Below are positions 8,157 to 16,540 of a stretch of 34,488 nucleotides of DNA, one piece after another. This DNA comes from Paludibacteraceae bacterium (GTDB lineage: Bacteria > Bacteroidota > Bacteroidia > Bacteroidales > Paludibacteraceae). Position 1 is the first letter of the stretch; each line of letters opens with the position of its first letter. A model generated the notes under the pieces. The model searched no databases and was not told the origin of the DNA. It saw nothing but the letters and a program-made list of their open reading frames with translations. The translations under genes were made by a program, and so were the position numbers. The DNA lies in assembly GCA_024405875.1 (NCBI GenBank), contig JAKSOA010000020.1, forward strand, positions 1 through 34,488, written 5' to 3'.

Positions 8157-8267
8157 AAAAAACGAAGTTTTTTGCAAAAAAGAAGTGTTGTGTGGACTGG
8201 AAACCTGTTTACAAGTACACACAACACTTCTTTTGCAAAAATGGAACATTTTTGGTTCTGTCCTAAT
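8140..8267. repeat. 128-bp imperfect palindrome between rplS and recF
   Basis: The outer ends ATTAGGAACAGAAC (8140-8153) and GTTCTGTCCTAAT (8255-8267) are inverted copies. The inner arms 8171-8194 and 8218-8239 pair over 22 bp with a 2-nt bulge around a 23-nt loop. The arms between are diverged. No terminator T run and no coding potential are seen. No target duplication is evident at its edges. Confidence 0.8.
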
Positions 8268-8280
8268 GCATCCTATCTTC

Positions 8281-8394
8281 ACGAGTAAAACAAACGTAGT
8301 GAGTTTTACGAGTAAAGGTAGTGAAAATTGTATGGTTACGAGTAAAACAAACGTAGTGAGTTTTACGAGTAAAGGTAGTGAAAATTGTAGGGCT
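8281..8394. repeat. Two tandem copies of a 57-bp repeat
   Basis: Units 8281-8337 and 8338-8394 are identical over the first 52 nt. Each unit is itself a diverged pair of ACGAGTAAA...GTAGTGA...TT. An open frame of 88 codons crosses it but only mirrors the repeat (TSKTNVVSF twice), so it is not annotated as a gene. Confidence 0.85.
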
Positions 8395-8408
8395 ACCTAA
8401 TCTGCTTC

Positions 8409-8455
8409 TTGTGCAGTTTAGATGCTAAAAATCTCCTAATTTGTGCAGTTTAGAT
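8409..8455. repeat. Pair of 15-bp direct repeats upstream of recF
   Basis: TTGTGCAGTTTAGAT occurs at 8409-8423 and 8441-8455, 32 bp apart (about three helical turns). The second copy ends 14 nt before the recF -33 box. The placement suits a regulator-binding site, but no regulator is known. Confidence 0.7.
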
Positions 8456-8468
8456 AATTTCAAAAATA

Positions 8469-8500
8469 TTTGGCATTTCAATGGCTTAGCATTAAATTTG
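8469..8500 (+). promoter_or_regulatory. recF promoter
   Basis: TTTG (8469-8472) and TAAATTTG (8493-8500) are 20 nt apart. The ATG at 8470 lies inside the promoter, so translation must begin at 8509. Confidence 0.78.
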
Positions 8501-8508
8501 TACTCTCT

Positions 8509-9618
8509 ATGCTATTGAACAAACTATCAATATTAAATTACAAGAACATTGCTGAGGCTCAGTTGCGGTTCTGTCCTGGAATTAACTGTTTTGTTGGAAA
8601 CAACGGTGCCGGAAAGACCAATATTCTTGACTCCATATACTATCTTGCCTGTACCAAAAGCCGCAGCGGACTTATTGATTCTCAAGTGGTAAGGCACGGT
8701 GAGCAGATGTTTATGCTTGAGGGAGACTTTACCATTGAGGCTCCTGTTGAGGACAGCATAAAGATACAGGCCGGCTATAAGGCAGGCGGACGCAAGAGTT
8801 TCAGGAACTCAGGCAAGGAGTATCAGAGGCTGGCTGACCACATAGGACTTATACCTGTTGTAATTGTTTCTCCTTCAGACAGTTCTCTGATTTCTGATTT
8901 CAGTGACAACCGTCGTCGCTTCATTGATTTTGTAATATCACAATACAGCAAGGAGTACTTGTTACACCTTATTAAATATAACAAACTGCTTCAGCAACGC
9001 AATTCTATGCTGAAACAGCAGATTGATGATGACACAATGTATGAGGTGTGCGAGGCTCAGATGGCGGCATCGGGCAGTGAGATATACAAGGCACGTAAAA
9101 AATTTGTATCCGAGTTCTCAAAAGTGTTCAACGCATACTATAAAAAAATCTCCGATGACAAGGAGAGTGTCTCTATTGCATACAAGTCACAACTTGATGA
9201 CGGTAACTTTGAGGGGCAGTTATCACTTGCAAGACGGGTTGATTTGCTGTTAGGACACACTACAAAAGGCATTCACAAGGATGACCTTGAGATGATGATA
9301 GGTGAGTGGCAAATCAGGAAGGTTGGTTCACAGGGGCAGAACAAGACATTTCTCCTATCACTTAAATTTGCGGAGTTTGAGTATTTGAAACGCATAACAG
9401 GGCGTACCCCGATGTTATTGCTTGATGATATTTTTGATAAACTTGACGCCTCAAGGGTTGAGCAAATAATAAGGATTGTATCAAACGGTGAGTTCGGGCA
9501 GATTTTCATAACCGACACAAACCGTTCAAATCTGGATATTCTGCTTAAACGCTCTTCAAGTGGTGAGTTTAAGATATTTGATGTTGTTGACGGTGTGGTG
9601 ACGGAGGCAAGCGTATGA
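8509..9618 (+). CDS. recF: RecF DNA repair and replication protein
   Basis: A 369-residue SMC-like ATPase that helps load RecA at gaps behind stalled forks. Walker A is GNNGAGKT (30-37), the signature SQGQNKTFLLSLKFAEF is near the C-terminus, and Walker B is PMLLLDDIFDKLD. A longer reading from 8470 would begin within the promoter, so MLLNKLSILNYKNI is taken as the N-terminus, which matches the family. Its stop overlaps the DUF721 gene as ATGA, indicating translational coupling. The pairing of recF with a DciA-like gene is common in bacteria. Confidence 0.94.
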   Translation: MLLNKLSILNYKNIAEAQLRFCPGINCFVGNNGAGKTNILDSIYYLACTKSRSGLIDSQVVRHGEQMFMLEGDFTIEAPVEDSIKIQAGYKAGGRKSFRNSGKEYQRLADHIGLIPVVIVSPSDSSLISDFSDNRRRFIDFVISQYSKEYLLHLIKYNKLLQQRNSMLKQQIDDDTMYEVCEAQMAASGSEIYKARKKFVSEFSKVFNAYYKKISDDKESVSIAYKSQLDDGNFEGQLSLARRVDLLLGHTTKGIHKDDLEMMIGEWQIRKVGSQGQNKTFLLSLKFAEFEYLKRITGRTPMLLLDDIFDKLDASRVEQIIRIVSNGEFGQIFITDTNRSNLDILLKRSSSGEFKIFDVVDGVVTEASV

Positions 9619-9911
9619 AAAGAGTAAGTGTAACACCTATAGGAAAAATTCTATCCGCCTATTTTGATGAGGTTGGCATCGGGGAAAAGATTAGGGAGCA
9701 GCGGTTGCTTGACAATATGGAGAGCGTGCTTGGAAGTTTTATCTGCAAGTATGTGAACAGAAAGTATATTAATAACAAGGTGCTGTATATCTATGTAACA
9801 AACAGCGTTCTGCGAGGTGAACTCTCAATGAATAAACACTCTCTTATTGAGCGTCTGAATGCCTCAGTGTCATCAGATGTGATGGTGATAAAGGATTTGG
9901 TGGTTCGGTGA
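9615..9911 (+). CDS. DUF721 / DciA-like protein
   Basis: A 98-residue protein whose start codon overlaps the recF stop. It has the DUF721 pattern of a small KH-like fold: a helix (IGKILSAYFDEVGIGEKI), then NNKVLYIYVTNSVLRGELSMNKHSLIERLN, the last part typical of the family. DciA proteins assist loading of the replicative helicase DnaB. Whether this short Bacteroidota member does so is inferred from family and linkage to recF. Confidence 0.82.
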   Translation: MKRVSVTPIGKILSAYFDEVGIGEKIREQRLLDNMESVLGSFICKYVNRKYINNKVLYIYVTNSVLRGELSMNKHSLIERLNASVSSDVMVIKDLVVR

Positions 9912-9919
9912 TTTCCCAA

Positions 9920-9999
9920 CGTCATTTTGAGCGAAGCCGAAGGCGTAGCGAAAAATCTCACAATGATTATGAGGTCCTTCGCTGACGCTCAGGATGACG
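9920..9999. repeat. Dispersed CGTCATTTTGAGCG hairpin repeat
   Basis: An imperfect palindrome opening with CGTCATTTTGAGCGAAGC and closing with GACGCTCAGGATGACG, with arms meeting at CTCACAATGATTATGAG. A related copy lies at 14940-15006, and a derived tandem copy at 19009-19080. It fills the gap between the DUF721 gene and yggS. Confidence 0.85.
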
Positions 10000-10027
10000 A
10001 TAAGGTAGAGCATATAGTATTATATAT

Positions 10028-10696
10028 ATGATTAGTGAAAACATAAAACATATCAATGAATCTTTGCCGGCAGGTGTGCGGTTGGTGGCGGTGTCAAAGT
10101 TTAACCCCAATGAGAGCATATTGGAGGCTTATACGGTAGGGCAGAGGCTCTTTGGCGAGAGCCACGCACAGGAACTTGTGCCTAAGGCGGAGGCGTTGCC
10201 AAAGGATATAAGGTGGCACTTCATAGGGCATCTGCAAACCAACAAGGTTAAGTACATTGCTCCGTATGTGTCTTGTATAGAGTCAGTTGACTCTCTGCAT
10301 CTGCTAAAAGAGATAGACAAACAGGCGGCAAGGCACGGCAGAGTTATAAATTGTCTGTTACAGTTTCACGTGGCACAGGAGGAGACCAAGTTTGGCTTTT
10401 CAATTGATGAGTGCCGTGAAATGTTGCAATCTGATGACTTCAAAAATCTTAAAAATATATCAATAACGGGCGTTATGGGAATGGCATCAATAAGTGAAGA
10501 CGCCACACAAATAGAGCGTGAATTTACTCAAGTAAAGGAGACTTTTAACGCTCTCAAGGCTGAATTTTTTGCCGATAAGCCCTCTTTTTGTGAAATTTCA
10601 ATGGGTATGACCCACGATTACCCAATAGCCATACGCTGCGGAGCCACACTTATACGTGTTGGCAGCGGCATTTTCGGGGAGAGAATGTATAAGTGA
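10028..10696 (+). CDS. yggS: YggS/PLPBP family pyridoxal-phosphate homeostasis protein
   Basis: A 222-residue single-domain PLP-binding protein of the alanine-racemase-like fold. The PLP lysine is K24 in VAVSKF. FGESHAQELVPKA, WHFIGHLQTNK, GVMGMASISED and the phosphate-binding end RCGATLIRVGSGIFGERMY are all present. It buffers PLP and affects amino-acid balance; no catalytic activity is known for the family. It stands alone between a hairpin repeat and the ppdK promoter. Confidence 0.94.
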   Translation: MISENIKHINESLPAGVRLVAVSKFNPNESILEAYTVGQRLFGESHAQELVPKAEALPKDIRWHFIGHLQTNKVKYIAPYVSCIESVDSLHLLKEIDKQAARHGRVINCLLQFHVAQEETKFGFSIDECREMLQSDDFKNLKNISITGVMGMASISEDATQIEREFTQVKETFNALKAEFFADKPSFCEISMGMTHDYPIAIRCGATLIRVGSGIFGERMYK

Positions 10697-10705
10697 TAAT
10701 TTTTT

Positions 10706-10736
10706 TTTGTTCTGCGCTTAATTTTCACTATCTTTG
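10706..10736 (+). promoter_or_regulatory. ppdK promoter
   Basis: TTTG (10706-10709) and TATCTTTG (10729-10736) are 19 nt apart, about 48 nt before the ppdK ATG. Confidence 0.8.
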
Positions 10737-10783
10737 TCAGCCCTAAAGAATAGGAGTATAATTCACTTAATAATAAATTAGTT

Positions 10784-13504
10784 ATGGATTCAAAAAAACG
10801 TGTTTACACCTTTGGTAACGGTAAGGCCGAAGGTAACGCAAAAATGCGTGAGCAGCTTGGTGGTAAAGGTGCTAACTGTGCTGAAATGAACTTGATAGGA
10901 GTTCCTGTACCTCCGGGTTTCACAATCACAACAGATGTATGTAATGAGTATTATGAGGTAGGTCAGGAGAAGATTGTTGAGATTCTTCAGGCCGATGTCC
11001 TTGCTGCCGTAAAGCATATTGAGGGTTTGATGAACAGCAAGTTCGGTGATGCTTCCAACCCACTTTTAGTATCAGTACGTTCCGGCGCGCGTGCCTCAAT
11101 GCCTGGTATGATGGATACAATTCTTAACCTTGGTCTTAATGACACAGTAGCTGAGGGTATGGTTAAGAAGACAAACAACCCACACTTTGTATATGACTCT
11201 TACCGCCGTTTTGTTCAGATGTACGGCGATGTTGTACTTGGTATGAAGCCAGTCAACAAAACAGATATAGACCCGTTTGAGGCTATTATTGAGAAAGTTA
11301 AGAAAGAGCAGGGTGTTGTTCTTGACAAAGACCTTTCTGTAGAATCTCTACAAAAACTTGTAAAACTCTTTAAGGAGGCTATCAAGAATCAGACAGGCTC
11401 TGATTTCCCTGAAGACCCTATTGAGCAACTTTGGGGTGCAATCTGTGCTGTATTCCGCAGTTGGATGAATGAGCGTGCCATACTTTACAGAAAGATGGAG
11501 GGTATTCCTGATGAGTGGGGTACAGCAGTGTCTGTAATGGCAATGGTATTTGGTAATATGGGTGACACTTCCGCTACAGGTGTTTGCTTCAGCCGTAACG
11601 CCGCAACAGGTGAGAACCTCTTTAACGGGGAGTATCTTGTAAACGCACAAGGCGAGGACGTGGTTGCAGGTATCCGCACTCCGCAACAGATTACAATTGA
11701 GGGTAGCCGTCGTTGGGCAGAACTTCAAGGTATCAGTGAGGCAGAGCGTGCAAGCAAATATCCTTCAATGGAAGAGGCTATGCCTGAGATATACAAGCAA
11801 TTGAATGACATTCAAAATAAACTTGAGAACCATTACCGTGATATGCAGGATATGGAGTTTACTGTTCAAGAGGGCAAACTTTGGTTCCTGCAGACACGTA
11901 ACGGTAAGCGTACCGGTGCCGCTATGGTTAAAATCGCTATGGATTTGGTACGTGAGGGTCTAATAGATGAAAAGACAGCAGTCCTACGTTGTGAGCCTCA
12001 GAAACTTGATGAACTTCTTCACCCTGTATTTGACAAGGACGCTATTAAGAAGGCTAAGGTGCTTACTCAAGGTCTTCCTGCTTCTCCGGGTGCCGCTTGC
12101 GGTCAGATAGTGTTCCACGCAGATGACGCTCAGGCTTGGCATAAGGATGGCAAAAAGGTTATTATGGTCAGAATAGAGACATCACCTGAAGACCTCGCAG
12201 GTATGAACGCCGCAGAGGGTATTCTTACCGCTCGTGGTGGTATGACATCACACGCCGCCGTAGTTGCCCGTGGTATGGGTAAATGCTGCGTTTCAGGTGC
12301 GGGCGCTCTTATAATTGACTACGCTAAGGAGACTGTTACAGTAGGTGACACAGTGCTTCGTCAAGGAGACTATATCTCACTTAACGGTTCTACAGGTCAA
12401 GTGTTTGCAGGTCAAATTGCAACAAAAGAGGCTGAACTCAGCGGTGATTTCAAGGCTCTTATGGACCTTTGTGACAAATATACAAAGATGCAGGTTAGAA
12501 CAAACGCTGACACTCCCCACGATGCTCAAGTGGCTCGTGACTTTGGTGCCAAAGGTATTGGTCTTACCCGTACAGAGCATATGTTTTTTGAGGGAACAAA
12601 GATTAAGGCCATCCGTGAGATGATTCTTTCAGAGACTCCTGAGGGACGTGAGAAGGCACTTGCCAAACTTCTTCCTTATCAGAAGGCTGACTTCAAGGGT
12701 ATTCTTGATGCTATGGACGGACTTCAGGTAAATATCCGTCTGCTTGACCCACCTCTACACGAGTTTGTTCCTCACGATGAGAAAGGTCAGGAGGAGATGG
12801 CTAAGGAGATGGGCGTAAGCGTTGAGACAATCCAGAATCGTGTCGCCTCTCTTGCTGAGAATAACCCTATGCTAGGACATCGTGGTTGCCGTCTTGGTAT
12901 CACATTCCCTGAAATTACAGCAATGCAGACACGTGCCATCATCAGTGCCGCTTGTGAACTTAAGAAAGAGGGTAAGAACCCAAGACCTGAAATTATGGTT
13001 CCTCTTGTTGGTATTCTTTATGAGTTCAAACAGCAGAAGGAGATTATAGAGAGGGTAGCCGCTCAAGTATTTGAGGAGTACGGCGTTAAGGTTGATATTG
13101 AGATAGGTACAATGATTGAGATTCCACGTGCCGCCCTTACAGCAGACCGTATTGCCACTGAGGCTCAGTACTTCTCATTTGGTACTAATGACCTTACACA
13201 GATGACATTCGGTTACAGCCGTGATGATATCGCTTCATTCCTTCCTGTATATCTTGACAAGAAGATTCTTAAGGTTGACCCATTCCAGGTTCTTGACCAG
13301 CACGGTGTAGGACAACTTATTAAGATGGCTTGCGAGAAGGGTAAGGCTATTCGTCCTAACCTGCGTACAGGTATCTGCGGTGAGCACGGTGGTGAACCAT
13401 CATCAGTTAAGTTCTGTGCAAGCATAGGTATGGATTATGCAAGTTGCTCTCCATTCCGTGTACCTATTGCAAGACTAGCCGCCGCTCAAGCCGCACTCGA
13501 ATAA
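10784..13504 (+). CDS. ppdK: Pyruvate, phosphate dikinase
   Basis: A 906-residue enzyme interconverting pyruvate + ATP + Pi and phosphoenolpyruvate + AMP + PPi in the cytoplasm. The N-terminal nucleotide-binding domain opens with EQLGGKGANCAEM. The swivelling domain carries the phosphorylated His490 in GGMTSHAAVVARG. The C-terminal PEP domain includes GTNDLTQMTFGYSRDD and the catalytic Cys865 in GICGEHGG. The length is normal. A strong promoter and a terminator at 13521-13558 make it a single-gene unit. Its regulatory kinase is not nearby. Codon choice is strongly biased (GGT, CGT, AAG), consistent with high expression. Confidence 0.97.
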   Translation: MDSKKRVYTFGNGKAEGNAKMREQLGGKGANCAEMNLIGVPVPPGFTITTDVCNEYYEVGQEKIVEILQADVLAAVKHIEGLMNSKFGDASNPLLVSVRSGARASMPGMMDTILNLGLNDTVAEGMVKKTNNPHFVYDSYRRFVQMYGDVVLGMKPVNKTDIDPFEAIIEKVKKEQGVVLDKDLSVESLQKLVKLFKEAIKNQTGSDFPEDPIEQLWGAICAVFRSWMNERAILYRKMEGIPDEWGTAVSVMAMVFGNMGDTSATGVCFSRNAATGENLFNGEYLVNAQGEDVVAGIRTPQQITIEGSRRWAELQGISEAERASKYPSMEEAMPEIYKQLNDIQNKLENHYRDMQDMEFTVQEGKLWFLQTRNGKRTGAAMVKIAMDLVREGLIDEKTAVLRCEPQKLDELLHPVFDKDAIKKAKVLTQGLPASPGAACGQIVFHADDAQAWHKDGKKVIMVRIETSPEDLAGMNAAEGILTARGGMTSHAAVVARGMGKCCVSGAGALIIDYAKETVTVGDTVLRQGDYISLNGSTGQVFAGQIATKEAELSGDFKALMDLCDKYTKMQVRTNADTPHDAQVARDFGAKGIGLTRTEHMFFEGTKIKAIREMILSETPEGREKALAKLLPYQKADFKGILDAMDGLQVNIRLLDPPLHEFVPHDEKGQEEMAKEMGVSVETIQNRVASLAENNPMLGHRGCRLGITFPEITAMQTRAIISAACELKKEGKNPRPEIMVPLVGILYEFKQQKEIIERVAAQVFEEYGVKVDIEIGTMIEIPRAALTADRIATEAQYFSFGTNDLTQMTFGYSRDDIASFLPVYLDKKILKVDPFQVLDQHGVGQLIKMACEKGKAIRPNLRTGICGEHGGEPSSVKFCASIGMDYASCSPFRVPIARLAAAQAALE

Positions 13505-13520
13505 ATCCAATATTATATAT

Positions 13521-13558
13521 AAAAAATCCTGACTTCTTTTGAGGTCAGGATTTTTTTT
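13521..13558. terminator. Bidirectional terminator between ppdK and the his/ftsE operon
   Basis: AAAAAATCCTGACTTC and GAGGTCAGGATTTTTTTT form a 9-bp GC-containing stem extended by A-T pairs around TTTT. T runs are available on both strands, serving the converging ppdK and FtsE-like genes. Confidence 0.85.
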
Positions 13559-13572
13559 AGAATATTTCCAAT

Positions 13573-14304
13573 TTAAGCGTCAATAGTGTCTGCTGTTTGG
13601 ATTGCAGTTTTGGATTCTTCTGCGGGAGCGTTTAGTTTTGTGCAGGTGAGGACGCCGTTTTCTATGTGCATCTCATTGCCTGGGAATTGCTCAAGCAGGG
13701 CAAGGTTGTGTGTTGCCATAATTATGGTTGTACCTTCATCTTTGCAGATGCGGTGGAGTAGTTCCATTAGTCCTTTGCCTGTCTCTGGGTCAAGGTTTCC
13801 TGTTGGCTCATCGGCAAGTATAAGTTTAGGTTTGTTAAGCAGGGCACGTGCAATTACTATACGTTGCTGCTCGCCGCCTGAGAGTTCGTGAGGCATCTTG
13901 TATCCTTTTTTCTGCATTCCAACTTCTGACAGAACCTCATCAATGCGTTTCTCCATAACATCTGTCCCGCGCCAATCGGTGGCTTTAAGAACAAACATCA
14001 GATTCTCTTTTACAGAGCGGTCTGTAAGTAGTTGGAAATCTTGGAATATTATACCTATCTTGCGGCGAAGATAGGGAATCTCACGTTTGCTAATGAGGTT
14101 TAGACTGTATTCAAAAACATCTCCTTCGCCACGTTCAATAGGGAGTTCTGCATATATTGTCTTCATAAGGCTGCTCTTGCCGGAGCCAACCTTACCTGTG
14201 AGGTACCAGAACTCGCCTTCACCAATCTCTAACTTGACATCTTGGAGCACTTTTTGCTCTTTCTGGAAGATATCTACATTCTTATATTTTATGAGGGTAC
14301 TCAT
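13573..14304 (-). CDS. ftsE: FtsE-like ABC transporter ATPase
   Basis: A 243-residue ATPase. Walker A is GKVGSGKS (37-44), the Q-loop lies in IIFQDFQLL, the signature is LSGGEQQRIVIARALL and Walker B is LILADEPTGNLDP. The closest family is FtsE of FtsEX, which couples the division ring to peptidoglycan hydrolases. No FtsX permease is next to it. Instead its first 23 nt overlap the end of hisIE, so it is the last gene of the his run. The tail after residue 225 (Ala/Thr/Glu-rich) is probably disordered. Assignment to FtsE rather than a LolD-type ATPase is by similarity of the core and stays moderate. Confidence 0.78.
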   Translation of the reverse strand: MSTLIKYKNVDIFQKEQKVLQDVKLEIGEGEFWYLTGKVGSGKSSLMKTIYAELPIERGEGDVFEYSLNLISKREIPYLRRKIGIIFQDFQLLTDRSVKENLMFVLKATDWRGTDVMEKRIDEVLSEVGMQKKGYKMPHELSGGEQQRIVIARALLNKPKLILADEPTGNLDPETGKGLMELLHRICKDEGTTIIMATHNLALLEQFPGNEMHIENGVLTCTKLNAPAEESKTAIQTADTIDA

Positions 14305-14908
14305 CTTTTGTAACTTTATGACGTTTCTTTAAATCAGTTGCTATATCTTCAATGCTCAACCCTTTTGAGGTGAGCAAAACTATAAGGTGATACATAAGGT
14401 CTGACGCTTCATAAATAAGTCTGTCATTTGTACCGTTTGTAGCCTCAATAACTGTCTCTACAGCCTCTTCTCCTACTTTCTGAGCCATTTTGTTGACTCC
14501 TGCTTGGAATAGTGAAGTGGTATAGGAGCCTTCAGGCATCTCTGCGTGACGTTTCTCTATAAACTCTTGCAGGGTCTTGAGAAACATAATGTCATCAGAT
14601 TTATTCTCTTCTCCCCAACAAGTATCTGTACCTGTGTGGCATACGGGACCGCAAGGGTGCACCTTAATAAGAAGTGTGTCATTGTCACAATCCTCTTTCA
14701 TTGACACTACATTCAAAAAGTTTCCGCTTGTCTCTCCCTTTGTCCAAAGGCAGTTGCGAGAACGGCTCCAGAATGTAACCTTGCCAGTCTCCTGTGTCTT
14801 TTTCAGGGACTCCTCATTCATATATCCAAGCATAAGCACCTTGAGAGTGTCCGCATCCTGGATAATTGCGGGAATAAGACCGTTTTGTTTCTTAAAATCT
14901 AATTGCAT
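14282..14908 (-). CDS. hisIE: HisIE: phosphoribosyl-AMP cyclohydrolase / phosphoribosyl-ATP pyrophosphatase
   Basis: A 208-residue fusion catalysing the second and third steps of histidine synthesis. The HisI half (about 1-110) has SRSRNCLWTKGETSGN and the zinc-binding DCDNDTLLIKVHPCGPVCHTG region. The HisE half (about 112-205) is helical with GEEAVETVIEATN. It follows hisF after a 107-nt gap that contains a hairpin repeat, and overlaps the FtsE-like gene by 23 nt. Confidence 0.95.
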   Translation of the reverse strand: MQLDFKKQNGLIPAIIQDADTLKVLMLGYMNEESLKKTQETGKVTFWSRSRNCLWTKGETSGNFLNVVSMKEDCDNDTLLIKVHPCGPVCHTGTDTCWGEENKSDDIMFLKTLQEFIEKRHAEMPEGSYTTSLFQAGVNKMAQKVGEEAVETVIEATNGTNDRLIYEASDLMYHLIVLLTSKGLSIEDIATDLKKRHKVTKDEYPHKI

Positions 14909-14939
14909 ATTTATTTGGTTATCAGGTAATTTAATATAT

Positions 14940-15006
14940 CGTCATTTTGAGCATAGCGAAAAATCTACTAATCATTATGAGATCCTTCGTTTCACTCAGG
15001 ATGACG
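14940..15006. repeat. Dispersed CGTCATTTTGAGC hairpin repeat within the his operon
   Basis: It opens with CGTCATTTTGAGCATAGCG and closes with CACTCAGGATGACG, a shorter relative of the repeat at 9920-9999. It sits between hisF and hisIE, where a transcript hairpin could affect the expression of the distal genes. Confidence 0.82.
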
Positions 15007-15014
15007 TTGTAAGA

Positions 15015-15770
15015 TTATCTTACTGTAATCCCATTCTCTTTTAAATAACTTTTCAGTTCTTTGATATTAATTTCTCCAAAGTGGAAAACGCTGGCGGCAA
15101 GTGCGGCGTCGGCTTGACCAATTAGGAAAGCATCTTTGAAATCCTCCATTTTTCCTGCTCCGCCCGATGCTATTACAGGAATACTCAACTCATTATGCAG
15201 ACGCAGCAGAGCATCATTAGGGTAGCCTTGTTTTACACCATCGTGGCTCATACTTGTAAAGAGAATCTCACCTGCGCCACGCTCCTGAGCCTCACGAGCC
15301 CAATCAAAGAGTTTTTTGTCTGTCGGCTTGTGTCCGCCGTTTATGTAGCAAGTCCAATCGCCTGGAGCGTCTTCCTTGCCGTCTATGGCTACAACGCAAA
15401 CCTGAGAACCGAAATTTTTTGCAATGTCAGTGATTAACTGAGGGTTACGCAGTGCGGCTGAGTTTATAGATACCTTATCTGCACCGGCGTTGAGCAGTTT
15501 GTCAACATCGGACAGTTCATTTATTCCGCCACCTACTGTGAATGGTATGCTGACATTCGCCGCAACACGCTTTACAACATCAACAAATGTCTTTCTGCCC
15601 TCGTATGATGCTGTAATGTCAAGGAATACAAGTTCATCGGCACCAGCCTCACTATACTGTTTTCCCATCTCCACAGGGTCTCCTGCATCACGGAAATTTA
15701 CAAAATTAACGCCCTTGACGGTTTTTCCGTCCTTTACGTCCAAACATGGAATGATACGCTTCGCTAACAT
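15015..15770 (-). CDS. hisF: Imidazole glycerol phosphate synthase, cyclase subunit HisF
   Basis: A 251-residue TIM barrel that closes the imidazole ring using ammonia delivered by HisH. The catalytic Asp pair is D11 in IPCLDVKDG and D130 in VVAIDGKED. Phosphate loops GGGINE and [11 protein letters not shown] are present. The gene follows hisA by 47 nt; that gap carries heptamer repeats. HisH is encoded two genes upstream in the same run. Confidence 0.97.
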   Translation of the reverse strand: MLAKRIIPCLDVKDGKTVKGVNFVNFRDAGDPVEMGKQYSEAGADELVFLDITASYEGRKTFVDVVKRVAANVSIPFTVGGGINELSDVDKLLNAGADKVSINSAALRNPQLITDIAKNFGSQVCVVAIDGKEDAPGDWTCYINGGHKPTDKKLFDWAREAQERGAGEILFTSMSHDGVKQGYPNDALLRLHNELSIPVIASGGAGKMEDFKDAFLIGQADAALAASVFHFGEINIKELKSYLKENGITVR

Positions 15771-15803
15771 ACGGCACTCACTTATTAAGTTATTTACAAT
15801 ATA

Positions 15804-15831
15804 TTAATTGTTAATTGTTAATTATTAATTT
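15804..15831. repeat. Heptamer tandem repeat (TTAATTG type)
   Basis: Four 7-nt units: TTAATTG, TTAATTG, TTAATTA, TTAATTT. The last two form the end of hisA, including its stop codon. Confidence 0.75.
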
Positions 15832-16537
15832 TCAACTCCTCAACTTTTATTCTCCCCTCATATATGGCTTTTCCAAAAATCACAGCAGGAACGCCAGCCT
15901 CGTCAAGTGCCTTGATGTCTTCCATTGAACTTACACCGCCGCTTGCAATAAGGTGCAGGGTAGGGTGCTCTTTCAAAATATCTTTGTAAAGTTCAATTGA
16001 AGGACCTTTCAGCATTCCGTCTTTGGCAATATCTGTGCAAATAACTTTCCTGACTCCCTTGCTTATATAATCTTTCAAAAATTCAAATAAATCAACATCG
16101 GTGTTCTCTATCCACCCCGATACGGCAATTTTTCTCTCCTTTACGTCTGCTCCTAAAATAATTTTGTCTCCACCATATTTTTTCAACCAACCTTCAAAGA
16201 CATTCGGGTTTTTGACAGCGATGCTGCCACCTGTAACCATTGAGGCTCCGCTTTCAAATGCAATACGCAAATCATCATCGGTTTTAAGACCGCCGCCAAA
16301 ATCAATAATAAGGTTGGTTTTTGAAGCAATGGATTCCAAAGCCTTGTAATTTACTATGTGTGACGCCTTAGCCCCGTCTAAATCAACAACGTGCAGGCGT
16401 TTTATGCCTACATCCTCAAATCTCTTTGCCATATCGGCAGGGCACTCACCATAAACTTTCTTAGTGTTGTAGTCACCTTGTGATAGACGGACGCATTTGC
16501 CATCAATTATATCTATTGCCGGTATCAGTTCAATCAT
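15818..16537 (-). CDS. hisA: HisA: phosphoribosylformimino-AICAR ribotide isomerase
   Basis: A 239-residue TIM-barrel isomerase opening the sugar of ProFAR to PRFAR, the substrate of HisFH. The family start [18 protein letters not shown] carries the first catalytic Asp (D9). [16 protein letters not shown] and [12 protein letters not shown] give the second half. It begins 3 nt after the hisH stop, so the two are tightly coupled. Its final codons are part of a heptamer repeat. Confidence 0.96.
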   Translation of the reverse strand: MIELIPAIDIIDGKCVRLSQGDYNTKKVYGECPADMAKRFEDVGIKRLHVVDLDGAKASHIVNYKALESIASKTNLIIDFGGGLKTDDDLRIAFESGASMVTGGSIAVKNPNVFEGWLKKYGGDKIILGADVKERKIAVSGWIENTDVDLFEFLKDYISKGVRKVICTDIAKDGMLKGPSIELYKDILKEHPTLHLIASGGVSSMEDIKALDEAGVPAVIFGKAIYEGRIKVEELKINN

Positions 16538-16540
16538 AAC

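Noticed and set aside
8281-8394. Possible minimal CRISPR (direct repeats)
   Set aside because: Only two directly abutting copies without spacers, and no cas genes in the window.
8134-8400. 88-codon plus-strand frame with a repeated TSKTNVVSF motif
   Set aside because: Runs through a palindrome and a 57-bp tandem repeat, with no promoter or known domain; the repeat explains the openness.
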